From NCBI GenBank assembly GCA_012934845.2, contig WNNJ02000242.1, forward strand, positions 102,500 to 166,499: DNA of 64,000 bases, in the 5' to 3' direction. The stretch's first letter is position 1; each line of letters begins with the position of its first letter. This document shows, one piece after another, positions 1-10,960 of the stretch. The DNA is from Pomphorhynchus laevis (lineage: Eukaryota > Acanthocephala > Palaeacanthocephala > Echinorhynchida > Pomphorhynchidae). Position numbers and translations under genes: made by a program. The notes beneath the pieces are model-generated. The model ran no database searches. It worked only from the letters and a program-made list of their open reading frames with translations, and was not told the DNA's origin.

Positions 1-1011
1 AACAATAATAATCTAATATGGTTGACATACACGAACAAAACCATGAAGTCCACAATCCTTTATTAGAGTTAATCTTGACACTTAATATATTACATTAAGA
101 ATAGAAAATCGTGTATTTCGAGCTCTATATAGTTCATTATTGTTGGTTATTTAAGCATTTGACTAAACATTAGTATCGATTAACAAATGCTTTATTGTGG
201 ATGTCGATTGGACCAACGTATCGCGGTGGTTACCATGAAAAACGCGGCCTGGTATAGTCAATAACAATATGAACGGAGTAAGATCATACCGATATTGGGT
301 TTGTTAAAATGTTTTCGTCGATACATTGGCACTAATTGCTTTATATCGAGTTTAAGAATATCATACAACGGATGCCATAAAAAATATCATATTTATAAAT
401 ATAATACAACAGAATAGATCAACTCCTACCTTGATCTATTCTAAAGTGATAAATAATGGTCTTACTCAAACTTGTGATTCAAGATAGCAGTGATTGTCTG
501 ATTCTTGATTATATCGTGTATCCTCGTTATTCATTCAAACAGCCTGATATTCTTATAAGTGACAAAATGTTCGTTCTATATTAATTTAATGCCTGATTGC
601 AATAGTAGCAAAATTGATATTTCATAGACATCACGAGTGAAAACCATTGCTGTATCTGTATGTGATGAGTCATTTGCACGTTCCAATTGTGACGATTTAC
701 AAGATAGATATTGATATGACTATTCGTCCTTCAATGTCAGTATTGAAAGCTTGTTTTCAAGGTATACTATTGGAGTGTAGTTTAATAGAATATTCGATTC
801 TGCATATTGCCAGCACCGCTTATGTGGCAAGCTACTTGTTTATCCTCTATCTGTATACCTAGCTTAAAGAATTCCCAATATCGTTCTAATATGACATATA
901 ATAATTTATTAAATGTAGCAAATGCGTGAGAGCTGCACGCTTACAAGTTCACTAACAAAAAACAGCAGAAGTCATACAGGTTTATTAATTAATTGTTTAA
1001 ATGACATCGGA
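1..1011. other. AT-rich sequence without recognised genes
   Basis: I see no convincing coding exon, RNA gene or repeat. The one reading frame, 647-862 on the plus strand, has low-complexity hydrophobic composition and no recognisable motif. Confidence 0.5.
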
Positions 1012-1729
1012 TTAGGTGTTTGAAGCACAGTATTGATGTTGATTGGCAGATATAAATGGGCAGATGATTCCACGAGAGAGGAGCATCCACAGCGAAGGAG
1101 CGAAGCCAATAGAGATAGAGTAGTTTAGGGCATGTAAAAGAAGGGAATTACGGAAACGCAAGGAACAGTAAACAGGACGAGGATCGAAACGACGAAGACA
1201 AGGAGAACTCGAACGGCTGCGTTGACGAAACGATGTATGATCAAAACGACGAAGACAGAGGAGAACTCGAACGGCTGCGTTGACGAAACGTTGTAGGGGA
1301 AGAAGAGTAAATTTTGGTGAGTTGGAAAATAGACTCAGACAGTAATCAAGTCTTGAGAAAATGAGAGAAGATATGAGAATCGTACATGAAGGGAAATCGA
1401 TCAATCTACGAATTTGACGGAGGTTGCGGAGAATCAAGATAGATGATCGTACTTTATCTCTAACGAAAGGTCTAGGTGAAAGTCGGTTGTCGAAATGGAA
1501 GCCTAGGAAAACTAGATTGTCAACGATAGGAAGAATTGTAGAATTTAAAGATACGAATGGATGTTCTACGTCAACGCGTCGAGGAAAGATCCATATTATT
1601 TTTGATTTATTAGGATTCAGAGAAAGACGAAGCAAAGAAAGATGATTGAAAATTGATGCAAGACCGTTGGAAGCAGAAACACTAAGATCATGAATACGAT
1701 AAGCATGTGATTTATCATTATAATCTTAC
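1012..1729 (-). mobile_element. CR1/L2-type LINE fragment, C-terminal end of reverse transcriptase
   Basis: The minus strand encodes the region after the RT catalytic core of CR1/L2-group LINEs. It has a segment like LGFHFDNRLS, then RSSILILRNLRQIRRLID and a SRLDYCLSLF motif typical of this part of the protein. The first half overlaps in content with the 3' end of the element at 2482-6341, so it is a separate copy. The far C-terminus is scrambled by a 58-bp tandem duplication at about 1203-1318. It is dead by truncation. Confidence 0.75.
1203..1318. repeat. 58-bp tandem duplication inside a LINE fragment
   Basis: Two adjacent near-identical 58-bp units, each beginning GAGAACTCGAACGGCTGCG. 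As 58 is not a multiple of three it shifts the LINE reading frame. Confidence 0.8.
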
Positions 1730-2481
1730 AATTCTGTTCTAATATATTCGTTACCTGTGCATTCATGTCATTGTACCCTATTACACTCGTTTGTGTACTT
1801 TTATCGTTCTCATTCGTCTGCTCGTACTGATCCTTGAGTATTTTACCAGCTCCCGACTACTCTCGTTACTCCTCCATTTCCATGTAAGCGATTTCCTTCT
1901 TGAGGTATATATATTATCATCACTAATGTTAAGCTCAATGATTTCTCTTCACTCCAAGCCTATCTTGATGCCGACGTGTCCGCCTCTCGCTCGCTCCTTG
2001 CCACGATTCTTCTTACTACTTTTAAAAGTCCCCCTACTATCTTATCTTAACATTTAAGATAAGATAAGCTGATCCCCTACGTTTAAAAGTTTTTCTTATA
2101 AACCTAAGCCTTTACTATCTTATCTTAACGGATTAAACTCGTCTCATCATCCTCTGTTTGTTTTATTTTTCCTATAGTTAACCTAATGAAATCGCTTAAC
2201 TTGCCTCTGATCGTCTTAAAAAGCGTCGACGCGAAGTCAATGCCGAGTTACTCTTAACATCAATGTAAATGGAAATTTTCGTTAGTGCATCTACGCCAAA
2301 AATTCGTTGGACGGATTTTTGAACAAAAACGGAATAATCAACTTTTTATCTCCTCTAGATAACAATAATACAAAACGCTCTTTTCGTAAAGATCTTCTTT
2401 ACACTCATTCCATTCTTCACTAAACTGACTGCTCGATCTCTTTGCATAGCAATTCACTTAATTTTTTATGTCTTACTGAAT
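1730..2481 (+). mobile_element. Old plus-strand CR1/L2-type LINE, first segment (ORF2 N-terminus)
   Basis: Around 2205-2490 the plus strand encodes, with breaks, RLKKRRREVNAE, then PKIRWTDF and LCLTE. These align in order with the ORF2 N-terminus of the minus-strand element next door (EKRRREENGE, PKIRWRS, LCLTESW). The sequence stops at 2481 and resumes at 6342, so this is the left part of an element split by a later insertion. Upstream, 1790-2200 is probably the same element but is too decayed to assign. Confidence 0.65.
2473..2481. repeat. Left 9-bp target-site duplication of the inserted LINE
   Basis: TTACTGAAT occurs here and again at 6342-6350, on either side of the minus-strand LINE. 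It lies at the same codons (LTES) of the interrupted plus-strand LINE. Confidence 0.7.
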
Positions 2482-2509
2482 GTCTTACTTAAGACATTCA
2501 GTAAGATGT

Positions 2510-3232
2510 TATGGTCGACATAAGTCGACCTTATCACGGACGAAGGGTTTAAGCGAAAGGTGATCATCGAAATGGAAGTTTAAGAAAGTGAGATTGTGTA
2601 CTTTGGGGATGATCGATGAGACAAAAGATGGAGGAGATATGTATGGTTTACGGGGGTGGATCCACATTATTTTGGGGACTTGTCGGAGTTTAGAACGAGA
2701 TGGAGATTGGAGAGACGTTTATAGATAGAAGAAAGACAGTTGGAGGCAGAAATGCCAATATCGTGTAGGCGACGTGCGGGTGCATGAGCATAGATGAGGA
2801 TGTCATCGGCGTATTGCATGACGTTAAAGAAAAAAGGTTTGATAAACGGAGAGAGATTGTCAAGCAGAAGAGAGAAAAGTAGGGGACCTAGACTGAACCT
2901 TGTGGGACCCCGCAAAAAATAGGAATGGGAGGGGAGGATGTTGAATTAGAACGGACGCGAAAGGAACGGTCGGATAGATATGAGGCAAACCATGCCACGG
3001 AGGAGGAATAAAAACCGTAATCATAACGAAGGCGAGAAAGGAGGACGGATTGGTCGGCAATGTCGAATGCGGAGGAGAGGTCGAGCGAGATGAGAACAGT
3101 ATATAGAACCTTGTCTCGAGGAATGAGTAAGTCGTTGTAAACTTTCATGCAGGCGATTTCTGTGGAGTGATTAGAGCGGAAAGCGGATTGGAAAGGAGGG
3201 TACAAATTGGTTGAGGAGAGATAAACGTTCAT
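2510..3232 (-). pseudogene. LINE reverse transcriptase domain (CR1/L2 type)
   Basis: Two overlapping frames give the RT palm: LDLSSAFDIAD, then GVPQGSV, then the catalytic MQYADDILIYAH and a following LNSDKS segment. These are RT motifs in the usual order for CR1/L2-group elements. The part before the YADD box and the YADD box itself are in different frames near 2888-2915, so no single protein is made. It ends abruptly at the element's truncated 3' border. Confidence 0.85.
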
Positions 3233-3828
3233 CTGTATTAAGATGAGGCGTTCAAAGAGCTTAGAAAGAGTAGGGAGTAGTGGAATGGGGCGATAGCTAG
3301 AAGGAAGGAAGGGGTCGAGCGATTGTTTCTTAAGGAGGGGACGAACGATTGCAGATTTCCAGTGTTAAGGGAAGATACGACTGCGGGTGGACGAGTTAAA
3401 CAAGGTTGTAAGAAATGGGGATATCGATGATCATATGGATTTTAATGTGTGAGTAGGCAGAGGATCGGCAGTTGAGGTTTTGTTGGGCAAGGACATGAGG
3501 ACAGATGAAACTTTGGTAGGTGAGACTGGGAGAAGTTGAAAGAGTTCCGGAAGGATGAGGTTTGGCGGGGCATAGTGGGATAGGATGGAGATCGGGGTGT
3601 GAGATATCAATGTGGATACTTTAGTCTGGAGAAATGACGAATAATTATGGGCATTGATGTTGCACGGCGAAGAGGAACGAGCAAGGATTGAGTTAAACGT
3701 ATGCCAGAGAGTCTTAGAGTTGAATGAATTGATGTTTTAATGCTGCCAGAAGGAGTTGCATTTGGTACGTAGTAGGTTGAGATGAGACCGGCGAAGAGCA
3801 AGATAGGAATCACGGAAAAACTGAGTGA
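3233..3828 (-). pseudogene. LINE linker between endonuclease and reverse transcriptase
   Basis: This minus-strand stretch joins the endonuclease frame to the RT frame in the same element. Short open pieces (for example 3607-3813) look like the variable linker of CR1/L2 ORF2. No motif of its own is visible and the frame is broken. Confidence 0.5.
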
Positions 3829-5043
3829 TTAGCAGAAATTACGTCTGAGAGAGCGGTGATAGACTCGAAAAGCATGGCGGAGTCGACGCTTTGAGAGTAG
3901 GCATTGGATGTCAAACCATAGGGCAAGGTGCAAGCGACGGTGTGGGTGAGACTTGAAAGGTAAGAGAAGATCGAGAATAAATGTGTGTTCAGAGTCGAAA
4001 AGAAAGGCGAGATCGTGAGGAAATGAATATGTTATTGTGGGATAGGATAGAGACGATTTGAGTAAGGCAGAGCGGAGAAGGGAGAGGTCAAGATTTCTCC
4101 AAGGGCGACGTAGGATTGTAGATGTGTGAGGAGGGGTGTGGTTGTGATTGAGATCAAGGGTGACGAGAAAGTGATTGGATAGACCAGGATTATAGATGGG
4201 CAGTGAGGTATAGGCAGCAAAATGATCGGGGACAGCGATGATGTCGAGTACCCCACCAAGGATATGTGTGGAAGCAGTGGAGATTAGTTTGTAATTGTAG
4301 TTAGATAGAATGTTGATGAACCGAATTGAATCCATAGAAGAAGGGCGGTCTAGGCGGATGTTGAAGTCGCCTAGAACGAGTGAAAGGATTGAGGACAAAG
4401 AACAATGAGAAAGGAGGTCAGCGAGTTTGGTAAAATATAAGGATGTAGGAGCTGATGAACCAGGACGGTATACAATAGCGAGATCTAGAGTGATCGGGTT
4501 AGAAGAACGACAAGTGAGTAATTCAAATATCCAAGGACTGAAAGGGGGATTGATTTTGCGAAGAGACGCGGGGTGACGCGCCAATGTGACGATGCCGCCA
4601 TGATTAGAGAATTTAGAAGAACATGAGCTGAGGGGGCAGGCGGATTCGACTAGGGAGCAACCGGCAGAGAGCAGACGGCGAATGGAAAGGTCGTCGGAAT
4701 CTGAGTGCCATGATTCAGTGAGGCAGAAGAGATCGATGGATTGCTTGGTGAATAGATTGAGGATAAGATCGAATTTATTGAGAATGGATCTAGTGCTGAG
4801 GAAGCCAAAGCGGAAACCGTGTTTGGTGGCGAAAGAGTCTAGTGGAGAAGACACATGGGAGATGGAGCGCCATCGAATTTTGGGACGGGTGTGGACAACT
4901 TGAAAATTTCCGTCTATGTTTCGGATGGAGAGTGATGTTTCGCCGTTTTCCTCTCGACGGCGTTTTTCGATGCAGTCAGAAGAGAGTTGAACGATATCAG
5001 AAGGGGTGCGATCGGGGAAAATTCGAGTGGTTGAAGATGACAT
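3829..5043 (-). pseudogene. LINE apurinic-like endonuclease domain (404 codons open)
   Basis: The longest open frame of the nest, 404 codons. It shows endonuclease/exonuclease/phosphatase-family motifs in order: FGFLSTRSILNK, LFCLTESWH (catalytic Glu), GGIVTL, LGDFNIRLD (catalytic Asp/Asn), GGVLDII and LSNHFLV. In the last motif the usual SDH is SNH, so the terminal catalytic Asp appears lost. This domain nicks target DNA for target-primed reverse transcription. The frame stays open over the whole domain, which suggests a fairly recent insertion. Confidence 0.88.
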
Positions 5044-5264
5044 GAGTTTAAATCGTTGAGAGAGGACAGAAGATGCGTTAGAGCAATGCTTGAAACCAAT
5101 TTTTAGGAGAGGGGGCTGGGAAGGTTAGATTTATAACATTTGTTTAGACGGATGAATGCGACAGAAGAAATGTCCTTGGAAAAGGATGGTTTATCCGCAG
5201 GAACAATAGACGAGAGGATGAATCTGAAGGCGGAAACATCGTGGTCGAGACGTGCTTGTGGAGA

Positions 5265-5853
5265 TTAGGAGTTGGAAGGAGTGATATTAGAGACAATGAC
5301 GCAACGATCGCGAGAAGGAAAGCGCTTCCGTAAAGGATGACGACTGACGTTAGTGGGTGAGATCACGATAGAAAAGCTGGCAGTTGATGATTTGGAGGGA
5401 TTTCTTTTGATGACGGGAGACAGAGGATAAGGATAATAAAGAGAGTGGCAAGCGAGGCGAGGAAAGGTTAGGAGTGGAAGGATCGTGGAGGTTGGTGGAG
5501 GTGATTTTGATTGATGCAAGTTATTGAGAAACGAGACGGGAAGGACGGGACGGGGTGTCGGGGAGTGAAGATGACATGGAATGGGAAGTGTATATGGTGG
5601 CAGGATCGGTGGGTGGAGAAAGGACATTAGAAACGACGGGGGTAGTTTGAGTTGACGTGTTGGATGTTGATATGTGCTTATTGGAAAGGTTGTGGATTAG
5701 TTTGTTGGCACAAAAACCACATACGAAGTCTTCTTTAGACTTATTCTTGTCGCAGACGATTGTTGTCCAGGCGCTGCAGTCGTGTATCGAGCACTGTACG
5801 TGCAGTTGTCTATTGTTGGTGTCGGTCTTAGTTATTTTCTTTCGTCCTACCAT
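5265..5853 (-). pseudogene. LINE ORF1 with cysteine-rich finger
   Basis: The frame begins at 5853 with MVGRKKITKTDTN. It then shows CSIHDC and, about 25 residues later, CGFCANKL, resembling the PHD/RING-like finger of ORF1 in many CR1-group LINEs. A Ser/Thr/Pro-rich tail follows and changes frame near 5521-5627. The product would bind element RNA or chromatin in the retrotransposition particle; this role is inferred from family knowledge. Confidence 0.6.
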
Positions 5854-5894
5854 TAACTCTAAAAATTCTGTAAGAGGAGGGAGCGGAACTTCAT

Positions 5895-6275
5895 TGATCT
5901 GGAACTGGATTGATCTGGAACTGGATTGATCTGGAACTGGATTGATCTGGAACTGGATTGATCTGGAACTGGATTGATCTGGAACTGGATTGATCTGGAA
6001 CTGGATTGATCTGGAACTGGATTGATCTGGAACTGGATTGATCTGGAACTGGATTGATCTGGAACTGGATTGATCTGGAACTGGATTGATCTGGAACTGG
6101 ATTGATCTGGAACTGGATTGATCTGGAACTGGATTGATCTGGAACTGGATTGATCTGGAACTGGATTGATCTGGAACTGGATTGATCTGGAACTGGATTG
6201 ATCTGGAACTGGATTGATCTGGAACTGGATTGATCTGGAACTGGATTGATCTGGAACTAGATTGATCTGGAACTG
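5895..6275. repeat. 16-bp minisatellite, about 24 copies
   Basis: TGATCTGGAACTGGAT is repeated head to tail from 5895. The period is exactly 16 for 23 full units plus a partial one, with only a single obvious variant unit near 6257. It lies between the start of LINE ORF1 and the right target-site duplication, in the element's 5' untranslated region. Confidence 0.97.
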
Positions 6276-6341
6276 TTATTTATCTCAATCTTTATTTTAA
6301 GATTAATTTAAGGTTTATTTGCCACGTTAAATAAATTATTA

Positions 6342-6350
6342 TTACTGAAT
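6342..6350. repeat. Right 9-bp target-site duplication
   Basis: TTACTGAAT matches 2473-2481 and marks where the older plus-strand LINE resumes. Confidence 0.7.
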
Positions 6351-7095
6351 CCTGACATACTGATTGGGACAACCTTGAAATCCGTAACCTACGTCTATTT
6401 GGATTTTCTCTTGTTAAATCAACCCATACATCCACTCAACAAATCAACTACTTCTTTCAATCATTAGGAATTCGCCTTCGATCGTATCTGTGTGCCTCTT
6501 GAGAAAATCGATTTATTACCTTTTCTGCATTTGAATTGCTATGTAAATATTCAATCCCTTTCCCTACTTAACTTGTAATCATATATCGCTCGAGTTCATC
6601 TCCATCGTCTTGTTTCTTTTCTAATGAACTTGCCAATCTACTATCAAACCGTTTACTTTAATCTTTATCTTTATTTGTCCTTTTTAATTTCAACACCCGT
6701 TTAGATCGCCCTTATAATTCTGAATGCCTGTAACGTGTAAGTCTTTTGTACGACTTTAGCCTCTTTTTATTAACCAAACTACCCACTTATATTCTGGGTT
6801 ATTCTCTTGATATTATCGTTTTACCATCAGTCTCATTGCAACGCTTCCTCTACAATCTCAGATCCTAGTTTTTTTGATCATTTTCTCATCACTGTGAATA
6901 TCACTATCCCGTGCACTCTTGTTCGCACCTTTCTAACTTTAAGTCGACCATAACATCTCGACTTACCTTTCTTGTGATCTACTACGTTGACTCTTCTCTT
7001 TTGTCGAATAATGTAATTTTATTTCAGCTGATAGTTTATCCACATTTTTCAACCATGAGCTTTTCACCATCAACGATTGTATTTTTCCTCGAGAA
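6342..7095 (+). mobile_element. Old plus-strand CR1/L2-type LINE, second segment (endonuclease)
   Basis: The decayed plus-strand frames continue exactly where the first segment stopped. SDWDNLEIRNLRLFGFSLV matches SDSDDLSIRRLLSAGCSLV of the younger copy, followed by IYRSSS, FNTRLDRP, ILGYSLDIIVLP and a DHFLITV remnant. Stops and frame changes are frequent, so this copy is older than the insertion at 2482-6341. It ends near 7095, where a second minus-strand LINE begins. Confidence 0.75.
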
Positions 7096-7233
7096 TAACA
7101 ACAACAATTTTATTAAATACATCAATAACCTATAAGTAGCATGCAAGAAATAAAAACAGACAGTCATATCATAGTCAGAAAAAACGGCAGCACAACTTCG
7201 GTCTTCAACAATTCATGTCTTCTACTTTCTCTT

Positions 7234-8275
7234 CTATGGCCTCAAATCCATGGGGATCTGAGCCCACCAACCGATCCAACACGCCGCCTTTCGACTGAAC
7301 CACCCGGGGTCTTTCACCCCCCGAAGAATCCAATCGGCGCGGACTATGCTGGGTAAACGAGAGACGAGGAGCTTAAGAAACCTTAGCCTTTGCTCTGGGG
7401 AACGTCCTCTTGAAAAGAAGACTAATCCCGAGATAGCCCAAAAGCCCCAGATGCGCACCTGGGTTTTCCCTTTCAATGACAGATGTTGAGCCCGTTTCAG
7501 GGCCCACCTAGCTTTCTTCAGGATACATTTGAATCTATCCAGATCGGCTTTCGCCGACCAGTTCACCGTAACGGTGAACCCCAGGTATTTTACTCGACTT
7601 GTAAAGGTGGGGAGTGGTTCAGAGGCAAATATGAAGGAGAGCGCAGAGAGTGCTAGTCTCTTAAGTTTTTTCTTTGTTGCAGGGGAGCCATGAAAGACTA
7701 CCACCTGCGATTTTGCAGAGTTTAAAATAAGATTGGATTGGGTACCTGGCTTTTAATCTTGAAAAGAAACGGCTGATGTCAGAGACTACGTCTTTACACC
7801 TGCGTCCAGTGAACAGGGCTGTGGTGTCATCAGCGTACACCACTAGACGTTGTTCGCGTTTAAATATTTTGAATAGTTTAATAGAAGCAGCAAGGTATAA
7901 GATAGGAGAAAGTGGGGAACCTTGAGGCACACCCGTAATAGGGTAGAACTGACGCGCATCTAGGTCGTCTTTATAGTAAAAACGCTTGGTATACAGCAGG
8001 ATCTCCACTCTGTTCACAATTCTCGCCGGCAACCCGAAGGACCTGAGGGAAGAGATCACAAAAGGAATGGAGATGCGGTCAAATGCAGCAGAAAAGTCAA
8101 GAAAAACAGCCACAACTAGATGATGGCTATTATCCCGACAAAACTGCTCCACCTCACCAACTGCTGAATGGACCGAGCGTCCTTTGACGAACCCATGAAA
8201 ACCTGGAGGGATCAAATTACGCCTACTTAAATGGTCGTGGATTTTACGCGCAAGCGCTTTTTCGTAAATTGACAC
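7234..8275 (-). pseudogene. LINE reverse transcriptase and C-terminal region
   Basis: The frame 7661-8275 carries RT motifs in order: GFVKGRSVHSAV, AVFLDFSAAFDRI, TGVPQGSPLSPILY and VVYADDTTALF. The frame 7234-7704 continues with FTSRVKYLGFTV and a Trp-rich tail. The change of frame lies where the two overlap. Both catalytic Asp of YADD and the Asp of LDFSAAFD are present. The protein copied element RNA at the nicked target; as it stands it is broken. Confidence 0.88.
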
Positions 8276-8333
8276 GAGGGCATTTTGAATCGAAATGGGT
8301 CGCAGATCTTTAGGGCATGAGCAGGATTTTTTC

Positions 8334-9678
8334 TTAGGAATAAAAACGCTTACTAATATTGATGCCTGCTACATCGGATGGGGATGCTAAAAGCATTGTG
8401 ACGGCCACCTCTCTTCTCTGATCAGCTGTCAAAAGCTGACAGACCCGAGAAGAAAGTGGAGCGACGGATTTGGAGGTGCCCGGGAGTGGACCCCAGGAGT
8501 TAAGGATATCCGTAACAGATAGATCCCTACTCCTGAAGTTACACCAAGGCGGGATTGGTTGAGGTGATTGAGTGGCTCCATAGTTGTGTAGGGCTAGTGA
8601 CTCCTCTAAAACTTTATCAAGGCCTACATTCCCTATCCAACCCAATGCTCTATCCTTCCAGCAAACAAACTTGAAAATCTTCCAAAAGGAAGACAGAAGG
8701 ACTAAGGCGAGCAATACTCGTCCTATCCTTACTCAGCTGGAACCTATATCTAGTGCTCCAGTATTCATTCGAGAGAGCCTGTCTGGCGGAAACAGAGAGA
8801 TTAGGGAGGTTCAGCAATTTCGCTAGAACCTTGAGTTTCGTCGGAGTGGGATTGTATATACGACCTTTATAAGTAGTCGATAAAATCGCGTTAGCTTGCG
8901 AGAAGAGATAGGTATTAAATTCGGTCAGACTCTCATTTCCTATTCTGTGAAAGAGTTGGATAGCCGCTTGAAAGAAGGCTACTCTGATCGGATCAATGTG
9001 AAACCTCCTTCGAAGCAACTTATCTTCCTCAATTCTCCAACGAATTAGGTCATGAGAGGTGGACAATTGCTGGCGCGATTGCTCCGTGCAGAGGGGCTTT
9101 AACAACCACCTCGAGTGAAGCAGTAAAATATCGAGGAATGAATTTGTTGATATGCAATGAAAGGTAGGGGAAGATGGTTTGTGAATAAGATAACCGTTCC
9201 TAGCTCTGCGAAGTGCTGCATTGATCCAACGACCAGTTCTGTCGTTGAAATCTCCAAGTATCATGTCGTAGCCGCTGTCGATAATACTATCCAGGGTGAC
9301 ACGGTTTTTGTGTATCTCCCCAGGACGGATGTAGGCATTGGCAAGACTGAGGCGTTTACCGTTCTTACAGAGTGAAACTACTAAACAAGACATGACTGAA
9401 CATGAATAGTTTAATATGAGGGATGACCTTAAAGAGCAATTAATTAAGGTCAAGAGTCCTTGAGATGAAGAGGAGTGAGGAGGGGTTATGTACGGAGTAT
9501 AGTGGGAACAAATGTGCTTTGGGATAAATCGAGTAATGTCCTGGGGTAGACGGATAGACCGCGTCTCCTGAAGGACTATAACATCTGCATCTCTACCGGA
9601 TAGAAGTCTAAGGGCAGAAGCACCTCCCGAATTCGACTGAAGGATATTCAGTGAAATAGGCTCACGATTACTCTGCAT
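8334..9678 (-). pseudogene. LINE endonuclease domain and linker
   Basis: From 9678 the frame reads SLNILQSNSGGA (the N-containing first motif), VIVLQETRSI (catalytic Glu), LANAYIRPG, MILGDFNDRTG (Asp/Asn motif) and NSFLDILLL. This is a standard LINE endonuclease. The frame changes near 8650-8714 into the linker frame that runs to 8334 before the RT. The terminal SDH motif is recognisable only as TSHDLI. Confidence 0.85.
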
Positions 9679-9711
9679 TGTGGTGGATTAGTTTGATGTG
9701 GGATTGCCTAC

Positions 9712-10960
9712 CTAGAAGGAGCTAGCACCGGGAAAGTTCCCCTTTCCCGTCACTTGAACCATCCGGGGCAGGTACTTGCCCATGGGCAGCATCTTCATTT
9801 CCCCTTGTTTTTTACTCTTCAGGAGATTGCCAATATTGATAGGAGGGATAGGATGAGCCGAAGCCCTTCTGTTTTTGGATGATGGAATTGCCGTTGATGA
9901 TGGAATAGTAGGGTTAGTACAGAATGTGGCAACAACAGAGGATACTAAAACTTCCATCTTCTTATACATTGTTTCTATACGTATATATACGTATATCAAT
10001 TGCTCGCATGAGATCATCGTCCCTCGTACGAGTGGCAGCATTTGCAAAGGTACCAGATTTCGGTTGGGCAGCAGACTTGTTAAATCCACCTTGATATAAT
10101 TTAAAATGTCTGCATTTTCTGCTCCATGCAGGATGGCTCCCCCCACAGTTAGATCATAATGGAGGGGATACAAATTTTTCTCCTGTCAACAAAGCCGGAC
10201 ACTGGGGGGAGCCACACACACCACATGTCGATGACTCACTGCAGCTTGAAGCCCAGTGCCCCCATTTGTGACACCGGCTGCAGTGCGGATATGTGAACTC
10301 TTCTTTGTCAATGATTGTAAATCTGAGATTAAATCCCATGAAGGGATTACAAGCTGAATTAGCCAGCGATTCAGCCCGCTCTAGGGAAGCGGAACAAAAT
10401 CCAACTGGTATTTGATGTCCGCTCTTGCCTATTATTGAACGGAAGTTCGATATTTTAAATGTTTCTTTTAGTAACTCGATATCATTCTCTTCCAATTGAC
10501 AAGGGAGGTTAGATACTTTTAGAGTGACAAGTATGGGTTTAGAGTATATGGACCCATACTTCGACAGGGAAGATTCGAAGTATTTAACATACCCCTTTAA
10601 GAGGTCTGAGGTGGTAAACGAAATCTTTAGTTCAGTTTCATAAAGTTTTACCGAGTTGAAAATGATTCTATTTGATAGTTGCTCTGTAAACGGCCGTAGA
10701 AAGAAATTAAACAATAAATGCCTTTCCATAGGCTTTTTGATCTTTATAATTATCAAATTTTTTAGTTTTGGGATTGGGGGAAGTACTTCCCCATCCGTAG
10801 CAGCAATTGAAAACTCACTAACCTTTGGAACATGCGATTTCAGAGCAGCATTTACCTGTATTTCGTCATTTTCCTTTGTTTTTACTAGAAAATTGACTGG
10901 AAAACTGTTTTTTTCCACAATCCTTTGTTCCTCCGACACGCTTGTTCGTACTCATTTTTT
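9712..10960 (-). pseudogene. LINE ORF1 with zinc knuckles
   Basis: The frame 10154-10939 has an RNA-binding-like central part (VTLKVSNLPCQLEENDI) and a CCHC knuckle, CSRCHKWGHWASSC. A second half-finger CGVCGSPQC follows, and after a frame change CGGSHPAWSRKC. This architecture is usual for nucleic-acid-binding ORF1 proteins of I/Jockey LINEs. An ATG at about 10954 lies in another frame, so the N-terminus also appears frameshifted. Confidence 0.8.

Larger units (their letters stand above)
2482..6341 (-). mobile_element. CR1/L2-type LINE inserted in an older relative
   Basis: A minus-strand non-LTR retrotransposon with a zinc-finger ORF1 (about 5265-5853), endonuclease (3829-5043) and reverse transcriptase (about 2510-3232). 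A 16-bp minisatellite precedes ORF1. The flanking 9-bp duplication and the collinear continuation of the older element on both sides give its borders. Its RT ends at a FVRDK segment, so the 3' end is missing; this is unusual because LINEs normally lose the 5' end. Several frame changes and stops make it inactive. Confidence 0.8.
7096..10960 (-). mobile_element. I/Jockey-group LINE with CCHC ORF1, endonuclease and RT
   Basis: A minus-strand non-LTR retrotransposon unlike the CR1/L2 copies and more GC-rich in its 3' part. The order is ORF1 with zinc knuckles (about 9900-10960), endonuclease (8650-9678), RT (7661-8275) and a C-terminal region (7234-7704). The plus-strand TTGTT-complement stretch at 7097-7115 may be its 3' tail. 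It splits the old plus-strand LINE a second time. Clade is uncertain within the I/R1/Jockey assemblage. A truncated relative lies at about 28440-28690. Confidence 0.8.

Noticed and set aside
9157-9375. 72-codon plus-strand frame
   Set aside because: It is opposite the LINE endonuclease frame 8650-9678, which carries clear motifs.
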